Assembly: GCA_002305615.1 (NCBI GenBank)
Contig: DBPU01000038.1
Span: 1-24,328, forward strand
Direction: 5' to 3'
DNA: 24,328 nt
Source: Verrucomicrobia bacterium UBA1412
Lineage (GTDB): Bacteria; Verrucomicrobiota; Verrucomicrobiia; Limisphaerales; UBA1412
In this document: positions 1 to 7,821 of the stretch, piece by piece
Position numbering within the stretch: the stretch's first letter is position 1
Layout: every line of letters starts with the position of its first letter
Translations under genes and position numbers: made by a program
The notes under the pieces: generated by a model
The model's database searches: none
Seen by the model: only the letters and a program-made list of their open reading frames with translations
What the model was told of the DNA's origin: nothing

Positions 1-840
1 GACCGGACCGCTGCCCGGGCCGCCTCCGCCGTGCGGCGTGCTGAAGGTCTTGTGCAGATTGAGATGCACCACGTCGTAGCCCATATCGCCCGGGCGAATG
101 GTGCCCATAATGGCGTTGAGGTTGGCTCCGTCATAATAGAGGAGACCGCCGGCTTCGTGGACGATCTTCGCGATCTGAGTGATCCCTTTCTCGAAAATGC
201 CGACCGTGTTGGGATTGGTCAGCATGAGGGCCGCCGTATCCTTGCCCACTGCCGCTTTCAAGGCCTCCAGGTCGACACAGCCATCGGGTCCGGAGGGAAT
301 ATTGATGATCGAATAACCGGCCATGCTCGCCGAAGCCGGGTTGGTTCCGTGAGCAGAATCGGGGACGATAATTTTATTGCGCTGGGTGTCGCCGCGATCC
401 AGATGATAGGCGCGGATGAGCTGCAGCGCGGTATACTCGCCATGGGCACCGGCCGCGGGCTGGAGCGTCACCTGGTCCATGCCGGTGATCTCTGCCAGCT
501 TTTCAGAAAGCCGGTACATGACTTCCAGAGCACCCTGAACGCTCCGGGGGCACTGCAAGGGATGAATCCCCGTAAAGCCGGGCAAGGCCGCCACTTCTTC
601 ATTGAGCTTGGGGTTATACTTCATCGTGCAGGAGCCCAGGGGATAGAATCCGTCATCCACTCCGTAAGCGCGTTTGGAAAGGGCCGTATAGTGGCGCACG
701 ACATCGATCTCGGAAACTTCGGGGAGCCTTGCATCTTCCTGCCTCAGAATCCCCTCTTCGAGGCGATACTCGGGCACGTCACAGGCTGCGATCGAAAGGG
801 CGCATTTGCCGGTTTGGGATTTCTCAAAAATGGTTTTCAT
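1..840 (-). CDS. gcvPB: Glycine dehydrogenase (decarboxylating) subunit 2, partial (C-terminus beyond window)
   Basis: This is the PLP-binding half of the two-subunit P-protein, which decarboxylates glycine and passes the aminomethyl group to lipoyl-GcvH in the cytoplasm. The first 280 residues are present. They include LGSCTMKYNPK near residues 68-78, the DSAHGTNPAS stretch near 161-170, YYDGANLNAIMG near 235-246, and the PLP lysine K264 in LHKTFSTPHGGGGPG. Family members are roughly 480 residues, so about 200 residues lie to the left of position 1. The start overlaps the gcvPA stop as ATGA, which indicates translational coupling, and a perfect AAGGAGGT lies six bases upstream. No frame break is seen. 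The product is near certain; only the end is missing. Confidence 0.97.
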   Translation of the reverse strand, partial: MKTIFEKSQTGKCALSIAACDVPEYRLEEGILRQEDARLPEVSEIDVVRHYTALSKRAYGVDDGFYPLGSCTMKYNPKLNEEVAALPGFTGIHPLQCPRSVQGALEVMYRLSEKLAEITGMDQVTLQPAAGAHGEYTALQLIRAYHLDRGDTQRNKIIVPDSAHGTNPASASMAGYSIINIPSGPDGCVDLEALKAAVGKDTAALMLTNPNTVGIFEKGITQIAKIVHEAGGLLYYDGANLNAIMGTIRPGDMGYDVVHLNLHKTFSTPHGGGGPGSGPV

Positions 841-2150
841 GGGCGGACCTCCTTCAACACCGATATCAATTGGTCAATATCCTCTTTGCTGTTCACTTCG
901 GTAGCGCACCAGAGCATTTCATGATCGCTCAGCTTCAGGCCGGGCAGGATGTTTTTCTCCGTGCATTTATTTCTGATCAGATCAGCGGGAGCGCGGCTCA
1001 CCACCACAAATTCGTTGAAGAACTCCGAGCTGTATTTTAATTCAAAGCCGTCAATCGCGGTCATCTGCGCCGCCAGGTAATGGGCCTTGGAGAGAGACTG
1101 GCGTGCCACCTCTTTCATCCCCTCTTTGCCGGCCGCCGCCATGTAGACCGTGGCGGTCAGCGCGCAAAGGGCCTGATTGGAACAGATGGAAGAGCCGGCC
1201 TTCTCGCGGCGGATATGCTGCTCGCGGGCCTGCAGAGTGAGTACGTACGCATCCCTGCCCTCCGAATCGTGAGTCTTGCCGACGATGCGGCCCTGCATTC
1301 TGCGGGTCAACTTCTCCCGGGCTCCGATAAAGCCCAGGTAAGGTCCGCCAAAGGAGAGCGGCATTCCCAGGGGCTGGCCTTCTCCGACGGCGACATCAGC
1401 ACCGCACTCAAAAGGAGTCTTCAGGAGCGCACAGGCAAAGGGCTCGACCTGCATGATGTAGCCGACACCGGCCGCCTTGGCCGCTTCGCCAATCGTCGCA
1501 GCGTCTTCAATCACGCCATAGAAATTGGGCTGAGCCAACCCCACGGCGAAAACGTCATCACTGAGCTTTTTCTCCAGATATGCCAGAGAGGTCTTGCCGT
1601 TTTCCAGAGCGATCAACTCGATCTCAAAGCCCAACGGGGCGAGATAGGTTTTGACCACTTCCAGAGAGCGGGGATTGATCCCTTCGGATAAGAGGACTTT
1701 GTTTTTCTTCTTTTCGCTCAGCATGAGGATTCCATCAGCCAGAGCCGTGGAGCCGTCATAGAGGGAAGCGTTGGAGACCTGCATCCCGGTCAGCTCGGCG
1801 ATCATAGATTGAAACTCGAAAATCGCCTGCAGAATGCCCTGCGACATCTCGGCCTGATACGGCGTATAGGCGGTAATGAATTCAGAGCGGCTCAAAATGC
1901 TTTTGACCACCGGCGGAATGTAGTGCTGGTAGGCACCGGCACCCAGAAAAATGCTGCCGAAGACGTTATTGGCTGCGGCAAGCTTCTCGAAATACCTTGC
2001 CACCTCCTGTTGACTTTTGCCCGCAGGCAAATTCATATCCCGAGCAAAGATTCCTTCCAGGCCCTGATAGAGGCTCTCCAGATTCTTCACTCCCACCACA
2101 TCGAGCATCTCGCGGATTTCCGACGCAGTATGAGGCGTATAAGTTGACAT
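837..2150 (-). CDS. gcvPA: Glycine dehydrogenase (decarboxylating) subunit 1
   Basis: This is the N-terminal half of the split P-protein; it forms the heterotetrameric glycine decarboxylase with GcvPB. The 437 residues match the usual length of about 440-450. Recognisable stretches are FLGAGAYQHYIPPVV near the N-terminus, TAYTPYQAEMSQGILQAIFE, the NASLYDGSTA motif, and the late EGMKEVARQSL helix. It starts at ATG with no good Shine-Dalgarno. A 96-base gap separates it from gcvH, the longest gap inside the gcvT-H-PA-PB stretch; it holds only an imperfect inverted repeat (GGAAGCGC / GCGCTCC on the minus strand). The gene ends in a 4-base overlap with gcvPB. Split P-protein genes are typical of Firmicutes, thermophiles and many deep or uncultured phyla, unlike the fused form in Proteobacteria and eukaryotes. 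Confidence 0.97.
   Translation of the reverse strand: MSTYTPHTASEIREMLDVVGVKNLESLYQGLEGIFARDMNLPAGKSQQEVARYFEKLAAANNVFGSIFLGAGAYQHYIPPVVKSILSRSEFITAYTPYQAEMSQGILQAIFEFQSMIAELTGMQVSNASLYDGSTALADGILMLSEKKKNKVLLSEGINPRSLEVVKTYLAPLGFEIELIALENGKTSLAYLEKKLSDDVFAVGLAQPNFYGVIEDAATIGEAAKAAGVGYIMQVEPFACALLKTPFECGADVAVGEGQPLGMPLSFGGPYLGFIGAREKLTRRMQGRIVGKTHDSEGRDAYVLTLQAREQHIRREKAGSSICSNQALCALTATVYMAAAGKEGMKEVARQSLSKAHYLAAQMTAIDGFELKYSSEFFNEFVVVSRAPADLIRNKCTEKNILPGLKLSDHEMLWCATEVNSKEDIDQLISVLKEVRP
847..854 (-). promoter_or_regulatory. Strong Shine-Dalgarno site of gcvPB
   Basis: On the minus strand the site reads AAGGAGGT, six bases before the gcvPB ATG at 840, inside the 3' end of gcvPA. It is the clearest ribosome binding site in the window; many other starts here lack one. 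It supports independent or coupled initiation of gcvPB at the ATGA overlap. Confidence 0.85.
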
Positions 2151-2246
2151 ACGTTTGAATAGATTAAATAGATACTAAACGGAGCGCGTTTCCCGTCCGC
2201 AAAAGACAAAAGCGCTTCCTTCTCAAAAGAGGGCTGAACGAGGCGT

Positions 2247-2603
2247 CTACCTCTTGGTCAGCTCATCATAGTCGTCGGAGGAGATCAGCTCGTCAGAGAC
2301 AGAGCTCACCTTTACCTTGATCATCCAAGCAGCGTAAGCATCCTGATTGATCAACTCGGGCGCGCTCTGGAGGTCCTCATTGACCTCGGTGACCGTGCCG
2401 CTCACTGGGCTGTAGATTTCCGAAACAGCTTTGACCGATTCCACATTGCCAAATGCCTCACCCGCCTCGACGCTCTCACCCACTTCAGGCAGTTCGACAA
2501 AGACGATGTCGCCCAACTCATGTTGAGCAAAGTCGGAAATTCCCACGGTGTTGTTCTCAGCGCTATACCACTCGTGAGATTTCAGGAATTTTAATTTCGA
2601 CAT
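2247..2603 (-). CDS. gcvH: Glycine cleavage system H protein
   Basis: This is the lipoyl carrier that shuttles the aminomethyl intermediate between the P, T and L proteins. The 118-residue protein shows the family N-terminus (KFLKSHEWYS), the VGISDFAQHELGDIVFVELPE core, and the lipoylation site K58 in NVESVKAVSEIYSPVSG. The C-terminal half has NEDLQSAPELIN and the acidic helix ending in ELTKR. It is a little shorter than the common 125-130 residues, at the C-terminus only. The ATG lies 27 bases after the gcvT stop without a good Shine-Dalgarno at normal spacing, so it probably relies on the operon transcript. Confidence 0.97.
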   Translation of the reverse strand: MSKLKFLKSHEWYSAENNTVGISDFAQHELGDIVFVELPEVGESVEAGEAFGNVESVKAVSEIYSPVSGTVTEVNEDLQSAPELINQDAYAAWMIKVKVSSVSDELISSDDYDELTKR

Positions 2604-2630
2604 AATAATTAAATCTTATTAATCAGTATC

Positions 2631-3710
2631 CTATTTGTTTCTTTTGTAAAAAGGCAGAGGCACGATCCCAGCCTTAAGTTTTTTATTTCTCACCTCAACC
2701 CACAGAGTTGAGGCAGTAAATTCTTTTTCCACACGGATCATCCCCACGGCCTGACCCAGGGTCGGACTGTGAGTGCCGGAGGAGACGTAGCCGATCTGCC
2801 GTCCTTCATCATTAAAGATCGGGCAATGCTCACGGGCGATGCCACGATCAATCATCTTGATACCCAGGCGCTGATAGCGGGGAGGATTCTTCAGGAGCGC
2901 ATCCTTGCCGATAAAGCTCTCCTTATTCATCTTGATGGCAAAATCCAGGCCCAGCTCATGGCAGAGCGTTTCTTCGTTCATTTCATGACCGTAGAGAGGC
3001 ATCGCGGCTTCCATGCGGAGCGTGTCGCGGGAGCCCAGGCCTGCCGGGACCATCCCAAAGGGACGCCCATGCTCCATGAGGAGATCAAACATACGCTCGG
3101 CAAAGGCGTTGGGGCAATAGAATTCAAAGCCATCCTCGCCCGTGTAACCGGTCCGCGAGAGGATGATTTTCACCCCTTCCAGGGTCAGCGTTTTAAAGGT
3201 GTAGTTTTTCTCGGGGATATCGGCCGCAGAGATGAATTGCTTCACGATCTCGATGGCCAGAGGTCCCTGCAGAGCCAGCTGAGCGGTGGCTGGGCTGGCA
3301 TTTTCAAATTGGGTATCGCCCAGAAGGCGCGCCTCAATCCAGGCAGCATCCTTCTGCGTATTGGCGGCATTGACGACCAGGAGGTATTCCTCAGCATTGA
3401 AGCGGTAAACCAGAATGTCATCCACCACTCCGCCCTCGGCATTGGGCAGGAGCGAATAGCGTGCCCCGCCATCCTTGAGGGTCGTAATATCGTTGGTAAT
3501 GAGGTTCTGAATGGAGGCGAAGGCATCTCTGCCGCGCAGATAAATTTCTCCCATGTGGGAGACATCGAAAAGGCCGGCCTTTTCCCGGACCGCCTTATGC
3601 TCGGTAATAATCCCGGTAGACTCAAACTGGACCGGCAATTCGTAACCGGTAAATTCCACCATTTTCCCGCCCGCAGCCAGCATTTTGCTGTAATAAGGAG
3701 TTCTTAACAT
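2631..3710 (-). CDS. gcvT: Aminomethyltransferase (glycine cleavage T protein)
   Basis: This protein transfers the methylene unit from aminomethyl-lipoyl-GcvH to tetrahydrofolate and releases ammonia. With the ATG at 3710 it has 359 residues, a normal length. The frame stays open to a TTG seven codons upstream (3731), but family members begin with a sequence like MLRTPYYSKM, so I chose the ATG. Visible hallmarks are AGLFDVSHMGE near residue 48, QNLITNDI, the folate-domain stretch SRTGYTGEDGFEFYCP, GLGSRDTLRMEA, and the C-terminal barrel with IGYVSSGTHSPTLG. It is the second gene of the cluster, 178 bases after lpd, with gcvH following 27 bases downstream. Confidence 0.97.
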   Translation of the reverse strand: MLRTPYYSKMLAAGGKMVEFTGYELPVQFESTGIITEHKAVREKAGLFDVSHMGEIYLRGRDAFASIQNLITNDITTLKDGGARYSLLPNAEGGVVDDILVYRFNAEEYLLVVNAANTQKDAAWIEARLLGDTQFENASPATAQLALQGPLAIEIVKQFISAADIPEKNYTFKTLTLEGVKIILSRTGYTGEDGFEFYCPNAFAERMFDLLMEHGRPFGMVPAGLGSRDTLRMEAAMPLYGHEMNEETLCHELGLDFAIKMNKESFIGKDALLKNPPRYQRLGIKMIDRGIAREHCPIFNDEGRQIGYVSSGTHSPTLGQAVGMIRVEKEFTASTLWVEVRNKKLKAGIVPLPFYKRNK

Positions 3711-3888
3711 ACTTATACCTGTTCTAATCAAATAAATGTTTAAAGGGATTCCAAGACTCAGCCCTATCTGTCATATTTACAAACACATGTCCCAGTGTTC
3801 CGGTCACGCTGCACACCACTCTAACTCCGGGTAATGCCTTTGTCGAGCCCCGGCTTCAGGTGAGAAAACTCTCGGAAACTCCCCTCGC
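3711..3888 (-). other. Intergenic gap between lpd and gcvT; no glycine riboswitch recognised
   Basis: This 178-base gap is the widest inside the gcv cluster and sits where a glycine riboswitch often occurs. By eye I do not find the conserved glycine-aptamer core on the minus strand. Only small complementary segments are seen (GAGA/TCTC just after the lpd stop; CCGGG/CCCGG further on), and no U-rich terminator tail. It may carry a promoter or a leader for gcvT, but no convincing -35/-10 pair stands out. Confidence 0.4.
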
Positions 3889-5289
3889 CTAATTTCTGTA
3901 AATCACATGGATAGCCTGCTTCGCGCTGTCCTCGACGGCCTCAAAAAATCCTTCGCAAACGCTCGGGTGCGGATAGACCGATTTGAGGATATCCGAACGT
4001 CGGGCTTTCATGGCGACCAGCGTGCCCAGAGGGCCAATCATTTCGGGAGCCTGTCCGGCGACCAACTCGACGCCCAGGAGGATTTCGGTTTTTTTCTCGA
4101 AAATGACCTTCATATAACCGCGCTCCTCGCCGGCGATTAAAGATTTACCGTTGCCGCCCAGATTGAAGCGACCCAATTCGAACTCGCGGCCCGCTGCCTG
4201 AGCCTCTTCCTCGCTCAAACCGACCTTGGCTACAGGGGGTGCCGTATAGACACAGCCCGGAATGCAGGAGAGATCCGTGTGAACCGTTTTACCGGCCAGA
4301 CTATCCACGATGCTGAGCGCCTGGGCCGTGGCGTAATGGGCCAATTGAATCGCGCCCCGGACACAGTCCCCGGCCGCGTAAATATCCGCGTGCCCAGTGC
4401 GTCCCTGAGAATCGACTACGATGCCGCGGTCAAACTTGATTCCGCAAAGCTCCAGACCCTCCATGCTGCGGGGTTTGCGGCCGACGCAGACAATAACCAA
4501 ATCGACCGAAAGCGTCTGGTCTTTGGCCTTACTATCCTTGTAAACGATTCCGACTTTATTCCCGTCCTCTCTTTGGAAAGCTTCTACCTGGGCCTGGGTC
4601 ACGACTTTGACGCCGCTGCGCCTCAGGCTCATGCCGACATATTTGCTCACGTCGTCGGAGAAAGGAGAAAGGATACGGGGCAGACCTTCAAGAATCGTCA
4701 CCTGGCTGCCTAAATCGCTGAAAAAGGTCGCCATCTCCACTCCGATCACGCCGCCGCCCACGACGGCCACCGTCGCGTAGGAGCCAAAGCGGTGAGCCAG
4801 GATATCTTCTGAGGATAAACCCAAATCGACTCCCCGGATGGACTGAGGGAAAACCGGCTCGGCACCCAGCGCCAGCAAAATCTTCTCACCGTAAAGTTTC
4901 TCGCCAGTGGAAAGCTTCAGCGTTTTTTCTCCGGTAAAGGCCGCCTTGGCCTTGAAACGGGTGACTCCGTTGGCTTCAAGGAGCGCGCCAATCCCCTGAC
5001 TGAGCTTCTGAACCAGGTGATCTTTACGGCCGATCACCACCTCCATATCCAGCTGCAGAGTTTCCAGACCGCCGCCGATGCCAAACTCACCGGAACGGAC
5101 CCGGGCAAAGAGATGAGAGGACTCCAAAAGCGTCTTGGTCGGGATACAGCCCCAATTCAAACAGGCTCCTCCGAGATTATCGGATTCCACCAGTGCAACA
5201 CTCATTCCATTGCGGGCTGCGCGAATCGCCGCCGTATATCCGGCCGGGCCACCGCCCACAATGACCAGTTCTTTTTTGATTATATCCAT
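3889..5289 (-). CDS. lpdA: Dihydrolipoyl dehydrogenase (E3 / L protein)
   Basis: This flavoprotein reoxidises dihydrolipoyl-GcvH (or 2-oxoacid dehydrogenase E2) using NAD+. The 466 residues show the FAD-binding GGGPAGYTAAIRAAR near residues 12-26, the redox disulfide C43/C48 in GGACLNWGCIPTK, the NAD-binding GGGVIGVEMATFF near 178-190, the second FAD motif IYAAGDC, and the C-terminal catalytic pair H441/E446 in YPHPSVCEGF. Being first in the glycine cleavage cluster suggests a dedicated L protein, though it could also serve pyruvate dehydrogenase. The ATG lacks a clear Shine-Dalgarno; an extended -10-like TGTTAGAAT lies at 5335-5343 on the minus strand, inside the inverted repeats described separately. 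Confidence 0.96.
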   Translation of the reverse strand: MDIIKKELVIVGGGPAGYTAAIRAARNGMSVALVESDNLGGACLNWGCIPTKTLLESSHLFARVRSGEFGIGGGLETLQLDMEVVIGRKDHLVQKLSQGIGALLEANGVTRFKAKAAFTGEKTLKLSTGEKLYGEKILLALGAEPVFPQSIRGVDLGLSSEDILAHRFGSYATVAVVGGGVIGVEMATFFSDLGSQVTILEGLPRILSPFSDDVSKYVGMSLRRSGVKVVTQAQVEAFQREDGNKVGIVYKDSKAKDQTLSVDLVIVCVGRKPRSMEGLELCGIKFDRGIVVDSQGRTGHADIYAAGDCVRGAIQLAHYATAQALSIVDSLAGKTVHTDLSCIPGCVYTAPPVAKVGLSEEEAQAAGREFELGRFNLGGNGKSLIAGEERGYMKVIFEKKTEILLGVELVAGQAPEMIGPLGTLVAMKARRSDILKSVYPHPSVCEGFFEAVEDSAKQAIHVIYRN

Positions 5290-5320
5290 ATTTAAAATTG
5301 ACCCCGGAATTTACCCCATC

Positions 5321-5389
5321 AGGCTTTAGGCGGGATTCTAACAAAAACAATCCCATTTGAAAGAGAGAATCTCTTAAAGCCTTTTTTTT
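5321..5389. repeat. Nested inverted repeats able to form a three-way junction, with a T8 tract on the plus side
   Basis: An outer perfect 8-base pair, AGGCTTTA (5321-5328) with TAAAGCCT (5375-5382), encloses two inner perfect 6-base pairs: GGGATT (5332-5337) with AATCCC (5349-5354), and AAGAGA (5361-5366) with TCTCTT (5370-5375). The last base of the third stem is shared with the outer stem. On the plus strand a run of eight T (5382-5389) follows directly. On the minus strand the structure would lie in the leader of lpd, about 30 bases before its ATG. It matches no RNA family I recognise. It could be a leader element, a small plus-strand RNA with terminator, or an operator. Confidence 0.4.
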
Positions 5390-5397
5390 GTATTTTG

Positions 5398-5436
5398 AAA
5401 AAAACAGCCCCTGTTCTTAAAAGAAGACAAGGGGCT
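5398..5436 (-). terminator. Rho-independent terminator of the rubrerythrin gene
   Basis: On the minus strand AGCCCCT and AGGGGCT form a perfect 7-base stem (5430-5436 with 5406-5412). Inner TTCTT/AAGAA pairing extends it, and seven T follow after a single G. It lies about 30 bases past the rubrerythrin stop, so that gene is probably a single transcription unit separate from lpd. Confidence 0.85.
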
Positions 5437-5466
5437 CATCGTTTTATTAAGTGAAACAGAATTGAA

Positions 5467-6045
5467 TTACCAATTCTTCTTCATGACCTCAAAGTACGCC
5501 TGGGGATGGAGACATGCCGGGCAAACTTTGGGAGCCGCCTTGGCAACGTGGATATAACCACAATTGCGGCACTGCCAGACGACTTCGTCTTCTCTGGCGA
5601 ACACCTGGGCCGACTCGATATTCTTCACAAAAGCGCGATAACGCTCCTCATGTCCCTTCTCGGCTTTGGCGATATTGCGATACATGGCGGCGATATCAGC
5701 AAAGCCTTCCTCCTGGGCGATATCGGCAAACTTCGGGTAATCTGCGGACCACTCTTCATGCTCGCCCGAGGCGGCTGCCAGGAGGTTTTCGAGTGTGGAA
5801 CCGATCACACCGGCCGGATAGCAGGCCGTAATTTCCACCATGCCGCCTTCGAGGAACTTGAACATGCGTTTTGCGTGTTCTTTTTCCTGATCAGCGGTTT
5901 CGGTAAAGATCGCAGCAATCTGCTCAAAGCCTTCTTTTTTCGCCACGCCGGCGAAATAGGTATAGCGCATTCTGGCTTGAGATTCTCCAGCAAAAGATGT
6001 TAACAAGTTTTTCTCCGTTTGTGTTCCTTTAATGCTTTTACTCAT
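5467..6045 (-). CDS. rbr: Rubrerythrin
   Basis: This non-haem diiron peroxidase reduces hydrogen peroxide in anaerobes and microaerophiles. It has 192 residues from the ATG at 6045. The N-terminal ferritin-like four-helix domain (about 1-145) carries the diiron ligand motifs FAGESQARMRY (E21), QEKEHAKR (E54, H57), GEHEEW (E95, E98) and AKAEKGHEERY. A C-terminal rubredoxin-like domain binds one iron through C159/C162 and C175/C178 (WQCRNCGY and KVCPACLHP). An upstream in-frame ATG at 6123 would add 26 residues not found in the family, so I rejected it as the start although the predicted transcript covers it. The gene has its own promoter and terminator, suggesting separate, possibly stress-linked, control. 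Confidence 0.96.
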   Translation of the reverse strand: MSKSIKGTQTEKNLLTSFAGESQARMRYTYFAGVAKKEGFEQIAAIFTETADQEKEHAKRMFKFLEGGMVEITACYPAGVIGSTLENLLAAASGEHEEWSADYPKFADIAQEEGFADIAAMYRNIAKAEKGHEERYRAFVKNIESAQVFAREDEVVWQCRNCGYIHVAKAAPKVCPACLHPQAYFEVMKKNW

Positions 6046-6087
6046 ATTTATTTGTCTGCGGCCGGCCACGTTCGATTTGATGAAATG

Positions 6088-6116
6088 GATGCCTGCGGCC
6101 ACTTTTTCAAGGCATC
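6088..6116 (-). repeat. Hairpin in the rubrerythrin 5' leader
   Basis: A perfect 7-base inverted repeat, GATGCCT (6088-6094) and AGGCATC (6110-6116), with a 15-base loop, lies in the roughly 100-base leader between the predicted transcription start near 6145 and the rubrerythrin ATG at 6045. It could be an RNA hairpin or an operator-like site downstream of the promoter. No T-run follows on the minus strand, so it is not an attenuator of the usual kind. Confidence 0.4.
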
Positions 6117-6151
6117 TATTCACTCCCGTTGACCCATAGGGGGCGGAGGTT

Positions 6152-6181
6152 ATTAGAACAAAAAATTTTCCGAATTGTCAA
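6152..6181 (-). promoter_or_regulatory. Sigma-70 type promoter of rubrerythrin
   Basis: On the minus strand a consensus -35 TTGACA (6176-6181) is followed after 18 bases by TCTAAT (6152-6157) as -10. Transcription would start near 6145, leaving a leader of about 100 bases. The spacer is AT-rich. This is the best promoter I can see in the window. Confidence 0.7.
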
Positions 6182-6231
6182 CCTCTTCGACTCAGCCGTA
6201 AGGGGTACTTGTTAAGGAGTGTCCGCCGGGT

Positions 6232-7032
6232 TTACCGGTATCTGTGTATCCAGCGGTCGATGACGCGGAAGGTGCGCTTACCGTGACCCAGAACATGATG
6301 ATCAGAGCCCAAAGTGCTCAGCTCCCAGTTGATCAGGAGATGCGCACCGTGATAGCCCGGGCAGTAACGCCAGAGCCAGTAATGGGTATGGGGGAAAATG
6401 ACGGCCAGGTCAATCAATCCCGACAGACAAAAGACGGGAATCTCGGTGGTCGCGGCAATGGGACGCAGATCGTTTTCGAGCGCGAGCTCCAGGCGATGCC
6501 AGACGGCGTCTCTATCCAGCTGAGAACGGCGTTCCTTAAACTCCATAATCTCCTCGCGGACAAGTGGATCTTTCAGACAGCGTTTTAGAATGCGGCGTCC
6601 GAAGAAACGAAGGAGTGAAAATTGTTTTTTGAGGGGAATCCGGAAGTTTTTCCCGAAGAGCGTGATGCCGCACAGGTTGATGTGGCGGACAAAGCCGCCC
6701 GCGAGGATTAAACCTTCGGGGGTGAATTTCTCGGGATGGGCACGCTGCAATTCCAGGAGCTTCCAGCCCACCTGGGAGCCGAAAGATTCGGCAATAATCC
6801 AGCCGTGGGTGATCCCATTTTCTTCCAGCCTTTCCAGGACCGCCTGCGCGTATTGCTGGAGAGTCCAGGTTTTAGTCCGGGGATAGGTGAACTCCACGAA
6901 ACAATAGTGAGGAAGGACCTGACGGCGGAAATCGCCGATCATGGACCAATCCCCATGGATGCCGGGTAAATAGACAAGTGTGGGGCCGGAAGGATCCCCG
7001 TGAATTCGAATAAGAAGTGGTTCTTCTTGCAT
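6232..7032 (-). CDS. Alpha/beta hydrolase fold protein
   Basis: This is a 266-residue single-domain hydrolase of unknown substrate. The oxyanion-hole stretch is YLPGIHGD (residues 21-28). The nucleophile S83 lies in IIAESFGSQ, so the usual Gly-x-Ser-x-Gly has Ala in the first position. The acid is probably D208 in SGLIDLAVIFP and the base one of the histidines in LGSDHHVLGHG (245-250). A basic, hydrophobic cap-like region (about 125-185) separates the core halves. I see no signal peptide or membrane segment. The start is 9 bases after the stop of the HAD gene, so the two are probably one transcription unit. The start lacks a Shine-Dalgarno. The exact substrate (ester, lactone, lipid) cannot be told from the sequence. 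Confidence 0.8.
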   Translation of the reverse strand: MQEEPLLIRIHGDPSGPTLVYLPGIHGDWSMIGDFRRQVLPHYCFVEFTYPRTKTWTLQQYAQAVLERLEENGITHGWIIAESFGSQVGWKLLELQRAHPEKFTPEGLILAGGFVRHINLCGITLFGKNFRIPLKKQFSLLRFFGRRILKRCLKDPLVREEIMEFKERRSQLDRDAVWHRLELALENDLRPIAATTEIPVFCLSGLIDLAVIFPHTHYWLWRYCPGYHGAHLLINWELSTLGSDHHVLGHGKRTFRVIDRWIHRYR

Positions 7033-7041
7033 TAAAAGCGC

Positions 7042-7818
7042 TTAAAATTGACCGTTCAGGAACCTCTCCACACCTTCGGCTATCCCCGCTCCGGAAGGAA
7101 GTCCGGAGACATAGCCGCCCTCTGCCAGGACCCGCTCTTTAATCTCGTCTATCGCATTGCAGGGGGTGACGATAAAGCGGGCCACCTCTCGGCGGAGCAT
7201 CGGGATATCGTTATAGTGGTCGCCGGCGACACAAACCTTATCGGGGCCAATCTTCAGGTGCCGCTGCAGTTCCAGGAGAGTCGTCCCTTTATTGTAATCC
7301 ATGTGGGCCATGCGCGCGTAAACGTCATTGCGGACCAATGAAATTTCCGGCACCGAGGCGAAATGCTTTTTCACCTCTTCCAGAAGTTGGTCGGCCTCGG
7401 GATTATTACGGGCAATAAAGCAGAGAGGAGAATATCCGTCGCTATAAAGAACTGAACTCGAGTAATTTTTCTTAATCCATTCTTCCAAAGGAGGCAAAAG
7501 CGAGGCGATTTTCTCATAGAGCTCGCGGTGCACCTCCTGGCAAATCTGGTTCCAGGGCTGCATCGGTTCATAGTCATCGCCTTTGCGCTCATAGAGTTCG
7601 CGTTCCACCGTGGAAAGATAATCGGGCAGGACATCTACCCCACAATGATGGAGAGTCGCCAATACTTCGTGGCGGTCGCGACCGGTGCTGATCACCCATT
7701 GGACACCCTTGGATTTGAGAGAGTGAATCAAACTCAAAAAACGGGGTGAAATGGGTGAAGAATCTCCACTTTCGTGAAAGATCGTTCCGTCAAAATCAGT
7801 GCAAAGTAAGCGAATCAT
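7042..7818 (-). CDS. HAD-superfamily (Cof/IIB-like) phosphatase
   Basis: This 258-residue cytoplasmic hydrolase has all four HAD motifs: I, D8 and D10 in CTDFDGTIF; II, S44/T45 in VISTGRD; III, K177 in DYNKGTTL; IV, D200 and D204 in VAGDHYNDIPML. The long insert between motifs II and III (about 55-165) fits a type IIB cap, as in Cof, sucrose-phosphate or mannosyl-phosphoglycerate phosphatases. The substrate is probably a small sugar or other phosphate; I cannot narrow it further. It starts only 3 bases from the divergent TPR gene, so its promoter must overlap that gene's 5' end, unless the TPR start is further in. It is co-oriented with the alpha/beta hydrolase downstream. Confidence 0.85.
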   Translation of the reverse strand: MIRLLCTDFDGTIFHESGDSSPISPRFLSLIHSLKSKGVQWVISTGRDRHEVLATLHHCGVDVLPDYLSTVERELYERKGDDYEPMQPWNQICQEVHRELYEKIASLLPPLEEWIKKNYSSSVLYSDGYSPLCFIARNNPEADQLLEEVKKHFASVPEISLVRNDVYARMAHMDYNKGTTLLELQRHLKIGPDKVCVAGDHYNDIPMLRREVARFIVTPCNAIDEIKERVLAEGGYVSGLPSGAGIAEGVERFLNGQF

Positions 7819-7821
7819 AGA

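Noticed and set aside
31..924. 297-residue plus-strand open frame
   Set aside because: It lies antisense to gcvPB and the end of gcvPA, whose translation shows clear family motifs. The plus-strand product has no recognisable domain and is a codon-bias shadow.
2769..3707. 312-residue plus-strand open frame
   Set aside because: It is fully antisense to gcvT, with no family motif or ribosome site; GC-rich coding on the opposite strand explains its length.
3711..3888. Glycine riboswitch before gcvT
   Set aside because: The position is right, but I could not find the conserved aptamer core. An Infernal search with the Rfam glycine model would settle it.
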